From Longispora fulva (lineage in GTDB: Bacteria; Actinomycetota; Actinomycetes; Mycobacteriales; Micromonosporaceae): a stretch of DNA of 64,000 nucleotides. The translations under genes were made by a program, and so were the position numbers. The notes beneath the pieces were generated by a model. It did not search any database. It had not been told where the DNA came from and worked only from the letters and a program-made list of their open reading frames with translations. Numbering within the stretch: the stretch's first letter is position 1; every line of letters starts with the position of its first letter. Location: contig NZ_JADOUF010000001.1 in the NCBI RefSeq assembly GCF_015751905.1, positions 558,001-622,000 of the forward strand, given 5' to 3'. This document shows positions 17,518 through 24,726 of this stretch, piece after piece.

Positions 17518-17952
17518 TCACCGTCCGAGCGATGACGCCGGTGGACGCCGGTGCGGTTCTGACCATCTACCAGGCGGGGATCGACGGCGGCGACGCCACC
17601 TTCGAGACCGCCGCCCCGACCTGGGAGCGGTTCGACGGTGCCCGGTTGCGCGGCCACCTCGGCCCGCGCGGTCTACGCCGGGGTCGTCGAACACGGCGTC
17701 TACGTCCACCCCGCCGCGCGCGGCCTCGGTGTCGGCTCGGCGCTCCTGGCTGCGCTGGTCGCCTCCACGGAGGCGGCGGGGATCTGGACCATCCAGTCCG
17801 GGATCTTCCCCGAGAACGCCGCCAGTCTCGCACTGCATCACCGCGCCGGTTTCCGGGTCATCGGCACCAGGGAGCGGGTCGGCCGCCACCACGGCCGGTG
17901 GCGCGACGTCGTCCTTCTGGAGCGTCGCAGCGCCGTCGCCGGCATCTCGTAA
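17514..17952 (+). pseudogene. Broken GNAT acetyltransferase (ArsN / phosphinothricin acetyltransferase-like)
   Basis: Two frames together give most of a GNAT enzyme. From ATG 17514: MTPVDAGAVLTIYQAGIDGG then ATFETAAPTWERFD. About base 17650 the reading shifts by one frame to ARAVYAGVVEHGVYVHPAAR, GLGVGSALLAAL (acetyl-CoA loop), then IQSGIFPENAASLALHHRAG and GRWRDVVLLERR. The strand that should join them, roughly 20 residues, is missing, so this is a small deletion with frameshift. ArsN-type members sit in arsenic operons, matching the neighbours. Confidence 0.8.
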
Positions 17953-18034
17953 ATCCCACTGACTTGACGAATTTCAAATTAGATGGCAGTCTAAGCAGTA
18001 GAAGTTAGAGGAACGTCGAAATAAGGAGTCGGTC

Positions 18035-18202
18035 ATGTTCGCGATCATCCGCAAGCTCACCGCCGCCCACACCGCCGCCGTCGCGGCCGGGGTCCGGTTC
18101 TGCGAGGAGTGCACCGACGCGGTCAGCACTGCGGCCCAGCGCGCCGAGGCCCGGTTCCAGCAGGCCCACGACAAGGCCCTGACCACCGGCTTCCGTTTCT
18201 AG
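18035..18202 (+). CDS. Small conserved-looking protein, 55 residues
   Basis: A short gene with a good ribosome-binding site (AAGGAG at 18022) 7 bases before the ATG. The product is MFAIIRKLTAAHTAAVAAG followed by VRFCEECTDAVSTAAQRAEA: two helices with a CEEC motif between them. The basic/amphipathic character suggests a membrane-surface or metal-binding peptide. I do not know its function. It is in the same direction as the arsenic-related genes. Confidence 0.5.
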   Translation: MFAIIRKLTAAHTAAVAAGVRFCEECTDAVSTAAQRAEARFQQAHDKALTTGFRF

Positions 18203-18218
18203 TCCGCGCGACACCTGA

Positions 18219-18467
18219 TCAACCCTCGCAGGCGACTGGGACGCAGCCCGCGAGGTCCAACTCGCACTCCCCGAAACCGGCGTGTGCTCCACCAACCTCG
18301 TCTAGGACGAGAGCGGACCCGCCGCTGAGGGGGAGTCCTGTGGCACCGCTTCGGCGTCGGACGTGCGACGCGGGCTGGCCATCGGCATCTCCGGCGGGCT
18401 GCTGTCCACGGCCCTGCAGCTGGTCGACGCCAGCGCCCACGTGGGCGGCGGCTGCTGCGGGTCGTGA
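18219..18467 (+). pseudogene. C-terminal remnant of an arsenic-associated flavoprotein-like gene
   Basis: The frame reads LAGDWDAAREVQLALPETGV then CSTNLV, a TAG stop (18303-18305), and continues in frame DESGPAAEGESCGTASASDV to GGGCCGS and TGA. A VQLxLPETGVCS segment followed by a Cys-Cys tail is, as I recall, the end of the NAD(P)/FAD-binding proteins in actinobacterial arsenic operons. Everything upstream of about 18219 is missing (a stop is directly before it), and the internal TAG breaks the rest. Confidence 0.5.
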
Positions 18468-18470
18468 CCC

Positions 18471-18551
18471 ACTGTCGGTTCCTGGCGGCCGCCGGGCCCT
18501 GGCGGTGCACCCTGGGCCTGCGGCCCACCGAACTGTCGGTTCCTGGCGGCG
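18471..18551. repeat. Two copies of a 19-base direct repeat
   Basis: ACTGTCGGTTCCTGGCGGC occurs at 18471-18489 and 18533-18551, 62 bases apart, in the non-coding stretch before the exonuclease gene. Nothing else is recognisable between 18468 and 18685. Confidence 0.6.
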
Positions 18552-18685
18552 GCCCGGGCACTGACGCCACCGCCGCGTGCCTGGTCGCCCCGGGGCGCAC
18601 GCGGCACGACGCACACCGGCTGAGTGCGACATCGCCGGCGCCGCAATAGCTCGAGAAGCCGGCGGGCGTGGGCGAACGACCCCGG

Positions 18686-19270
18686 TCAGCTGACGCTGTC
18701 GACGTGTGTCGCGACAGGGTCGTGCCCGTCGGCGAGCATGTGCAGCAGCAGGGCCGCGATGTTGCGCGCGTCGTCGACGCCCCGGTGGTGGCGTCCTTCC
18801 AGCGGCAGGCCCGCGTGGTGGAGGGCTGCGGCCATGCCCGGCCGGCGGGGCAGGTCGTAGGCGTCCGTGTAGGCGGCTTTCAGGTTGATGTGCCGCCCGA
18901 ACGGATACGCCACCCCGCTGCCCTGGCAGTCGCGGTGGAACTGCTTGCGGTCGTAGTCGCCCCAACTCAGCCATACCCGGTTCGCGGAGTCCTCCTCGCC
19001 GACGAGGGCCGTGCACGCTTCGGCGAAGGTCATGCCGGAGTCGACGTCGACCTGGGTGAGGCTGGTCAGCTCGGTGCAGAACGCGCTCACCGTGGAGCGG
19101 GTCGGACGCACGAGGATGCCACGGTTGGCTACCCGCTCACGGGCGGCGAGGTCGACGACGCACAGGCCGATCTCGATGATCTGGCTGACCTGTCCGGCCG
19201 GCGGCTGCCCGGACCAGCAGGTCGCTTCGACGTCGATCACGTTCACCAGCTGCTCGGACATGCCGGTCAC
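18686..19270 (-). CDS. DEDDh 3'-5' exonuclease (KapD/DnaQ-like)
   Basis: A 194-residue exonuclease of the RNase T/DnaQ fold. Exo I is VIDVEATCW with Asp and Glu, exo II lies around LSWGDYDRKQF, and exo III HRGVDDARNIA carries the His and Asp of the DEDDh type. Length and motifs match the KapD/ERI-1-like branch, which trims single-stranded RNA or DNA. The start is GTG 19270, overlapping the stop of the MerR gene (GTGA); ATG 19261 is an alternative. Confidence 0.85.
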   Translation of the reverse strand: MTGMSEQLVNVIDVEATCWSGQPPAGQVSQIIEIGLCVVDLAARERVANRGILVRPTRSTVSAFCTELTSLTQVDVDSGMTFAEACTALVGEEDSANRVWLSWGDYDRKQFHRDCQGSGVAYPFGRHINLKAAYTDAYDLPRRPGMAAALHHAGLPLEGRHHRGVDDARNIAALLLHMLADGHDPVATHVDSVS

Positions 19271-20316
19271 ACTAGTCGGCGACGTCGATCTCCACGATCC
19301 GATTTCCGCGCCGGCCGCTCGTCGGGCACTCCCACGAGGACCGAGGCGACGAGGGCGACGGCCCGATCGTCATCGTCGGTCAAACGCCGCAGGACGCCCC
19401 GCGCGATGGCCACCGGCATCTCGGCGAGGGCCTGAACCAGGCGGATCCGCACCGTGGCGTCCGCGGTGTGTGCGGCGAGCTCGGCGACCAGCGCGCTCAT
19501 GATCCGGTCCGCGCACCCGGGGTCCCGGGCCAGTGCTCCCAGGACCTCGGCCGCCTCGACGTCGTTCGTGCCCTCGACCACCATGTCGACGAGTGTCGGT
19601 ACGGCCGAGGTCGCGCCACGCGTGCCCAGAGCCAGGGCTGCGCGCCCGCGTACCGTCGGATCCGGGTCGCCGAGAGCGCCCGTGAGCGCCGCGGTGGCCT
19701 CGTCGCCGGGCATCGCGGCGATCGCGAGGACCGCGCGCCGCCGGACGTCGACGTTCTCCGCGGACAGGCCGGACGCCACGCTCGACACACCGGCGCCGCC
19801 GGCCCGGGCGAGGGCCCACCGCAGGGCGCCGGCGACGTTCGGATCGGCTTCGGTGAGGACCGCCCCGGCCAGCAGTTCGGTGGGAACCCGCGCTTCCTCG
19901 GTCGGGGCGAGGACGGCCTGCTGCCGGCGCGCGGCACTGGGCGAGTTGAGCCCGTGCACAAGCTCGACGATGCGCAGGACGCCCTGCCACTCGGAGGGCT
20001 CCGAGGCGTTGACGGCATGGAGCCGTTCGAGGAGCTCCCGCTCCCGGCGCAGTCGGTCCTCGGTCCGGCGGATGAGATCACTGACCAGCGCGGACGGCGT
20101 GAACGCCGGATCCCGCAGCGCGCGGCCGATCTGTCGCAGCGACAATCCCAGGGACCGCAGACTCTCCACGTGGAAGATCCGGCGAATGTCCTCGGCGGAG
20201 TACTCGCGGTAGCCCCCCACGGTGCGGCCCGTCGGCCGCACCAGCCCGAGAGAGTCGTAGTGCCTGAGCATCCGGGTACTCACCCCCGAGCGCCGCGCCA
20301 CCTCACCGATCAGCAC
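19267..20316 (-). CDS. MerR-family regulator with C-terminal HEAT repeats
   Basis: A 349-residue fusion. Residues 1-70 are a MerR DNA-binding domain (MLIGEVARRSGVSTRMLRHY, GYREYSAEDIRRI) with a following helical dimerisation segment (about 75-125). Residues about 150-330 are alpha-helical HEAT-type repeats (DVRRRAVLAIAAM, TVRGRAALALGT). The HEAT array stands where MerR proteins usually have an effector-binding domain, so it may sense a protein partner, plausibly the upstream HEAT protein whose gene overlaps by seven bases. Confidence 0.85.
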   Translation of the reverse strand: MLIGEVARRSGVSTRMLRHYDSLGLVRPTGRTVGGYREYSAEDIRRIFHVESLRSLGLSLRQIGRALRDPAFTPSALVSDLIRRTEDRLRRERELLERLHAVNASEPSEWQGVLRIVELVHGLNSPSAARRQQAVLAPTEEARVPTELLAGAVLTEADPNVAGALRWALARAGGAGVSSVASGLSAENVDVRRRAVLAIAAMPGDEATAALTGALGDPDPTVRGRAALALGTRGATSAVPTLVDMVVEGTNDVEAAEVLGALARDPGCADRIMSALVAELAAHTADATVRIRLVQALAEMPVAIARGVLRRLTDDDDRAVALVASVLVGVPDERPARKSDRGDRRRRLV

Positions 20317-20987
20317 GCCGCCCCCTCGACCCGTCCCGGGCCGAGCGCGACGATCCGTTTCGCCTCGTCGGCGGCCTCGTCGAAACCGGCATCCTGGTCG
20401 TGCAGGAGCCGCTCCGTGGCCCGGGCGTGCGCGCGCACCGCCGCGTCGTCGCTGGCCAGCCCCTTCCGCAGGGCCGGCTCGATCACGTCGCCGAGTGCGA
20501 CGAGCGCCCGGCTGAGACTGAGTCGCACGTTCCGGTCGCCGCGACCGAGTTGCGCGGCCAGGTCCGCGGCCAGTCCTTCCCGTTCGGCCACGGGCGCGAG
20601 GAGGACGGCGGCACGCCAGGCGCTCCGCGCGACCTCGTCATCGGCGTCGTGCAGCAACGACCGCGTGATCGCGGGCCAGGCGCCCGGGTCCCCGATCTTG
20701 GACAACGTATGCAGCGCCTGGCTGCGGGCCTGAGCGCCCTCGGAACGCAGTTCCTCGCGGAGTCTGGGCACCGTGATCTCCGACGGGAGGCGGGTCAACG
20801 CCCAGGTGAGCATGTCGCGGACGAAGAAGTCCTGCTCGATCGCGCACCGTGCCACGAGCGCCTCGACGGCGCCCGGGTCGGCGTGCGTGCCGATCGCCAG
20901 AGCCGCCTTCAGCCGCGTCGACGAGTCCGCGGCGCCCAGCGCGCCGAGCAGGCGGGTCTTCTGGTGTGTCGAGTTGATGGTGACCAC
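20310..20987 (-). CDS. HEAT-repeat protein
   Basis: A 225-residue all-helical protein made of HEAT repeats (STRLKAALAIGTHADPGAVE, EGAQARSQALHTLSKIGD, RNVRLSLSRALVALGD). It has no catalytic motif. Its gene overlaps the MerR-HEAT gene by seven bases, suggesting that the two HEAT proteins interact. GTG 20987 is assigned as start, but AGGAGG abuts it, so the exact start is uncertain. Confidence 0.75.
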   Translation of the reverse strand: MVTINSTHQKTRLLGALGAADSSTRLKAALAIGTHADPGAVEALVARCAIEQDFFVRDMLTWALTRLPSEITVPRLREELRSEGAQARSQALHTLSKIGDPGAWPAITRSLLHDADDEVARSAWRAAVLLAPVAEREGLAADLAAQLGRGDRNVRLSLSRALVALGDVIEPALRKGLASDDAAVRAHARATERLLHDQDAGFDEAADEAKRIVALGPGRVEGAAC

Positions 20988-21004
20988 CTCCTGCTCACAG
21001 TGAA

Positions 21005-21027
21005 GACCTTGTCACAGTGTCAATGTC
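21005..21027 (-). promoter_or_regulatory. Candidate MerR-type promoter/operator
   Basis: Dyad GACCTTGTCA-CAG-TGTCAATGTC (8 of 10 pairs match) just upstream of the HEAT/MerR operon. Read on the minus strand, TTGACA and TTCACT flank it with a 19-base spacer, the over-long spacing typical of MerR-activated promoters. Confidence 0.5.
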
Positions 21028-21234
21028 AAGCGCGTGCCGCCCGGAGCCTGTCGCGGATCGACCCGAAATGCCCGACCGGCCCAGCCCGAGCGGCTGGTCG
21101 AGGTGGCGTGGAAGCCGAGCGCCGGGCTCGAGTGGCGGCCGTGACCGTGTTCCTCCTCGCGCTCGTGCCGGAGACGACCCCAGGCCTGGACCTGGCACTG
21201 ACACGACATCCATGGTGGACATAAACTGAGATTC

Positions 21235-21981
21235 ATGCCGCTTTCCTATCAAGAACTCTGCGCAGCGCTCGACGGCGAGATCGCCCACCTGGTGAAGGTC
21301 GCCGCCGCCGTCGACCCCCACGCCCCCGTCCCGACCTGCCCGACGTGGACGACGGGCTACCTGCTCGGCCACGTCGGCGGCTCCCACCGCTGGGCCACCC
21401 GCATCGTCCAGGAGCGGGCACAGTCCTTCCTGAGGCCCGGCGATGTCCCGGTTCCCCGGGAACCTGCGACCGTGGCGGCCTGGCTCGCCGACGGCGGCAC
21501 GGAACTCCTCGCCGTCCTGCGCGCGACCGACCCGGACACGGCCGTGTGGACCTGGGGCGGCGGTACCCGGGACGCGTCGTGGTGGGCACGCCGCCAGTTG
21601 CACGAGACGACCGTGCACCGGGCCGACGCGGAATCGGCGCTGGACTCGGCATGGCTCGTCGAGGACGCCGTGGCCGTAGACGGGGTCGAGGAGTTCCTCG
21701 ACAATCTGCCGTTCACCCGCATCTGGGCCCCGCACGTCGATGAGCTGCGCGGGACCGGCGAGACCCTGCTCCTGGCCGGCCCCGAGGTCTCCTGGCTGAT
21801 CACGCTGGCCCCGGACGGCTGGCGCTGGGAGCGTACCGGGGCCGCCGCCGCGACCGTCACGGTGCGTGGCTCCGCGACCGACCTCTACCTGTTCCTCTGG
21901 GGACGTCGACCGGCCGCGGACCTGGCGATCGAGGGGGACAGCGCCCTGTTGGACCTCTGGGTCCGGCACTCCGCCATCTGA
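21235..21981 (+). CDS. Maleylpyruvate-isomerase-family mycothiol-dependent protein
   Basis: A 248-residue protein of the MDMPI/DinB-like family. The N-terminal four-helix bundle has VPTCPTWTTGYLLGHVGGSH (metal-binding His) and ARRQLHETTVHRADAE (second metal His pair). The C-terminal domain is of the actinobacterial MDMPI type (LLAGPEVSWLITL, ATDLYLFLWGRRPA). Members use mycothiol and a divalent metal for isomerisation or conjugation, and the substrate is unknown. It is a monocistronic gene next to the left edge of the reducing polyketide locus. Confidence 0.85.
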   Translation: MPLSYQELCAALDGEIAHLVKVAAAVDPHAPVPTCPTWTTGYLLGHVGGSHRWATRIVQERAQSFLRPGDVPVPREPATVAAWLADGGTELLAVLRATDPDTAVWTWGGGTRDASWWARRQLHETTVHRADAESALDSAWLVEDAVAVDGVEEFLDNLPFTRIWAPHVDELRGTGETLLLAGPEVSWLITLAPDGWRWERTGAAAATVTVRGSATDLYLFLWGRRPAADLAIEGDSALLDLWVRHSAI

Positions 21982-22019
21982 CCGGCGGACATCCAGGCAG
22001 CCGTGCCGCCGGACCGGTC

Positions 22020-22499
22020 CTAGACCGGTTCGGCGGCCGGTGTCCGGGGCCGCAGCTCCGTGCCGGGCCGCAGCGCGATGGTCACCCGTTCCACGGTGAG
22101 CACGGTCTCGTCGTCCACGGTCGTCTCCCCTTCGAACATCCAGGTGTCCGACAGCGCGCGCAGAAGGCGCACCCGGTGCTCGAGGAGGTCCCCGGGACCG
22201 ACCGGGCGGTGGAAGGCGATCCGGGAGATCGCGCCGAACAGCGGCACCGGACGGTCACCTCCGGCCGTGTCGAGCGGTCCACCGGCCGCCAGCAGGCTCG
22301 CCGCCTGGCACCAGGACTCGATGAGCAGTACCTGTGGATAGGCGAGACTGCGCCCGTCGGCGAACCACGGCTCGTTGGCGGTTACGGCCTTGGTCGCCGT
22401 GAGTGCCTGCCCCGGTGCGAGGCTGGTCACCCGGTCGACCAGCAGCATGGGGTACCTGTGCGGCAGCAGTGTCCGGATCTCATCCGTCCCGAGCGTCAT
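22020..22499 (-). CDS. FabZ-type hotdog dehydratase (DH1)
   Basis: A 159-residue single hotdog protein with the FabZ signatures LLPHRYPMLLVDRV (catalytic His) and PQVLLIESWCQAA (catalytic Glu). It should remove water from beta-hydroxyacyl-ACP to give the trans-enoyl-ACP. It is the last gene of the minus-strand reducing polyketide locus, separated by 103 bases from the isomerase-like gene. A second, different dehydratase (24047-24424) is in the same operon, which suggests two chain-length or geometry preferences, or a heterodimer. Confidence 0.85.
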   Translation of the reverse strand: MTLGTDEIRTLLPHRYPMLLVDRVTSLAPGQALTATKAVTANEPWFADGRSLAYPQVLLIESWCQAASLLAAGGPLDTAGGDRPVPLFGAISRIAFHRPVGPGDLLEHRVRLLRALSDTWMFEGETTVDDETVLTVERVTIALRPGTELRPRTPAAEPV

Positions 22500-22602
22500 T
22501 TTCCGTCCACTTCTGACCGTAGGCGGTCGATGAGGTCCAGCCGGGTGGCGGCCGGACCGTGACAGCGGTGGCCGGCGGCCACCTCGTCGGGTGCGACGAC
22601 CA

Positions 22603-23301
22603 TCAGCCGCACCCTCCCGCGTGGCCCCAGTCGGTGGTCCGCGCCGGCACCGGGGCCAGCTCGCCCAAGTCTGTCCGCGTCGGCACTGTGGCCATCTCGC
22701 CGCGGACCAGGTCCACGAAGGCCGGCAGGCGGTCCACGCCCCAGTACCGGTCGTAGCCGCGGACGAAGTAGGGCACCCCGAACACGCCGTCGACGTGCAG
22801 GTCGTGCAGTTTCCCGGTGCCGGCCGCGCGCAGCTCGGGGTCGTCGGCCGCCGTCGACAGCTCGCCCGGGTCCAGCCCGAGTTCCCCGGCGAGGTCGGCG
22901 ACCACGGTCGGGTCACAGATGTCGCGGCCGGCCCCGAACCGCGCCCGGTACGCGGCGGCGATGAACTCCCGACCCCGCCCCGCGCGTTCCGCCAGCAGGT
23001 ACGCCAGGTGCGGCACCTCCCACACCGGCTCGCGGTCGGCGGGCCACGCGACGGTCAGTCCGCGTTCTGCGGCGAGCCGGCGCACGTCCTGGAGGATGTA
23101 GAGGTGCTTCTCCTTCGACATCGCGGTGTAGACGAATCGTCCGCCTGCCTTGGTGAGCAGCTGTTCGCTGTGCTCGTCGGGCTCCCAGAACGGACGCCAG
23201 TCGCACGCGTCGGCGACGTCCGGGTAGCGGGTCGACAGGTCGTGCCAGGCTAACCACGAGTACGGGCTGCGCAGCGAGAAGTAGAACCGCGGTTGTCTCA
23301 T
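22603..23301 (-). CDS. DsbA/HCCA-isomerase-like protein
   Basis: A 232-residue thioredoxin-fold protein of the 2-hydroxychromene-2-carboxylate isomerase/DsbA group. The first motif FYFSLRSPYSWLAW has the Ser-Pro of HCCA isomerases in place of a redox CxxC, and the cis-Pro region reads GVFGVPYFVRG. It is thus an isomerase type rather than a disulfide oxidase. In clusters for cinnamoyl-type polyenes such proteins are associated with double-bond isomerisation before electrocyclisation; I infer a similar cis/trans role here. ATGA overlap with the ketoreductase gene. Confidence 0.75.
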   Translation of the reverse strand: MRQPRFYFSLRSPYSWLAWHDLSTRYPDVADACDWRPFWEPDEHSEQLLTKAGGRFVYTAMSKEKHLYILQDVRRLAAERGLTVAWPADREPVWEVPHLAYLLAERAGRGREFIAAAYRARFGAGRDICDPTVVADLAGELGLDPGELSTAADDPELRAAGTGKLHDLHVDGVFGVPYFVRGYDRYWGVDRLPAFVDLVRGEMATVPTRTDLGELAPVPARTTDWGHAGGCG

Positions 23302-24044
23302 ATCGCCAGCCCCCCGTCGATCGGGAAGACCCCGGCGGTGATGTAGCCGGCCTTCGGCGAGGCGAGGAACGCCACCAGTTCGGCGACCTCCTCGGCCAGT
23401 CCGAGCCGGCCGAGCGGGATCTGGGCGAGCTTCTCGGCGCGCAGGGCCTCGGGCAGCTCGGCGGTCATGTCGGTCTCGATGAAGCCGGGGGCCACGACGT
23501 TGGCGCGCACGCCGTAGCGCCCGGCCTCCTTGGCCAGTGCCCGGGTGAAGCCGATGATCCCCGCCTTGGAGGCGGAGTAGTTGGTCTGGCCCGGGTTGCC
23601 GTACCGCCCGGAGATGGACGAGATCGTCACGATCGAGCCGCCCCTGCGCTTCATCAGCGCGAAGATCGCCGCCCGGCACATCGCGAACGTGCCGGTCAGG
23701 TTCGTGTCGATCACGTCGGACCACTCCTCCTCGGCCATCATCACCAGCGGCTTGTCCCGCACGATGCCGGCCGAGGTGATGACGGTGTCCAGCCCGCCGA
23801 GCTCCTGTTCGGTCGCCGCGAACAGGTCCCGGCACTCGGCGAGGACCGCCACGTCGACCTGCCGGGTCAGGACCCGGGCCCCCAGGTCCCGGGCCACCTT
23901 GGCGGTGGCCTGCGCCGCGTCGGCGTTGGACTGGAAGCACAGGGCGATGTCGTAGCCGTCGGCGGCGAGGCGGTGCACGACCGCGCGGCCGATCCCGCGT
24001 GATCCGCCGCTCACCACGGCCACGGGCCTTCGCTCCTCGGACAT
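23298..24044 (-). CDS. 3-oxoacyl-ACP reductase (ketoreductase, FabG-type)
   Basis: A 248-residue classical SDR, with cofactor loop VVSGGSRGIGRAV, catalytic SISGRYGNPGQTNYSASK (Ser, Tyr-x3-Lys) and C-terminal GVFPIDGGLAI. It should reduce the beta-keto group of the ACP-bound chain with NADPH. GGAGG lies six bases before ATG 24044. It is two bases from the second dehydratase and overlaps the isomerase gene, in the middle of the reducing operon. Confidence 0.92.
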   Translation of the reverse strand: MSEERRPVAVVSGGSRGIGRAVVHRLAADGYDIALCFQSNADAAQATAKVARDLGARVLTRQVDVAVLAECRDLFAATEQELGGLDTVITSAGIVRDKPLVMMAEEEWSDVIDTNLTGTFAMCRAAIFALMKRRGGSIVTISSISGRYGNPGQTNYSASKAGIIGFTRALAKEAGRYGVRANVVAPGFIETDMTAELPEALRAEKLAQIPLGRLGLAEEVAELVAFLASPKAGYITAGVFPIDGGLAI

Positions 24045-24046
24045 GT

Positions 24047-24424
24047 TCACTCCTCCGTGCCGTTGCGGTAGGCCAGGCGTACGGTGGCGATGTCGATGTC
24101 GCCGTTGGACAACGTCGCGGAGCAGCGCCAACCGCCGGCCCGCTCGGCGAGGTCGAGCCGTGCGGTCACCGTGTCGCCGGGGAAGACCGGATGGTGGAAC
24201 CGGACGCTCTCCACGCCGGTCAGTTCCACCTCCCGGCTGCTCATCAGGGCGAGGGCGTGCGCGCTGGCGTTGACGAACTCCACCAGGCACACGCCCGGAT
24301 AGATCGGGAAGTCCGGGTAGTGCCCGGCGAAGATGGGGTCGGCCGGATCCACCGTCATGGAGGTCACGGCGTGGTGCTCGCCGTGCTCGGACACCACGAC
24401 CGGCGCGGCCAGCGGGGTGGCCAC
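24047..24424 (-). CDS. FabZ-like hotdog dehydratase (DH2)
   Basis: A 125-residue hotdog protein with the active-site pattern FAGHYPDFPIYPGV (His) and CLVEFVNASA (Glu), spaced as in FabZ. It is shorter than and clearly different from DH1. It starts at GTG 24424, three bases after the ACP stop. It likely acts as dehydratase on the same ACP, alone or paired with DH1, as in highly reducing type II systems where two FabZ-like subunits are present. Confidence 0.8.
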   Translation of the reverse strand: MATPLAAPVVVSEHGEHHAVTSMTVDPADPIFAGHYPDFPIYPGVCLVEFVNASAHALALMSSREVELTGVESVRFHHPVFPGDTVTARLDLAERAGGWRCSATLSNGDIDIATVRLAYRNGTEE

Positions 24425-24427
24425 CCC

Positions 24428-24676
24428 TCACCCGCCCGTCTTGGCGACGAGCAGGTCGAAGGCGGTGTCCAGGCAGGTGATCTCGCGAAGTTCCGCCTCG
24501 TCGATCTTCACCTTGTACGTGTTCTCCAGCACCACCATCACCTCCAACGCCATCAGCGAGTCGGCACCGAGGTCGTCCACGAACTGCGCGGTGTCGGTCA
24601 CGTCGACCACCTCCGCGTCCAGGGTCTCGGCGATGAGCTGTCGCAGTTGTTCCTTGTCGAGCGTGATGCCCGTCAT
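24428..24676 (-). CDS. Acyl carrier protein (ACP-2 of the reducing locus)
   Basis: An 82-residue ACP with the phosphopantetheine site LGADSLMALEV (Ser40). Acidic helix II and the C-terminal CLDTAFDLLVAKTGG are typical. It lies between the degenerate ketosynthase KS6 and DH2. It differs much from the other ACP of the locus (34914-35168), so the two may carry different stages, for example starter and extension. Confidence 0.93.
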   Translation of the reverse strand: MTGITLDKEQLRQLIAETLDAEVVDVTDTAQFVDDLGADSLMALEVMVVLENTYKVKIDEAELREITCLDTAFDLLVAKTGG

Positions 24677-24726
24677 GGTGTCACTCCTTCATGTGTGGCT
24701 TGGTCGGTTGTCCTCGGCGGTGGGGT

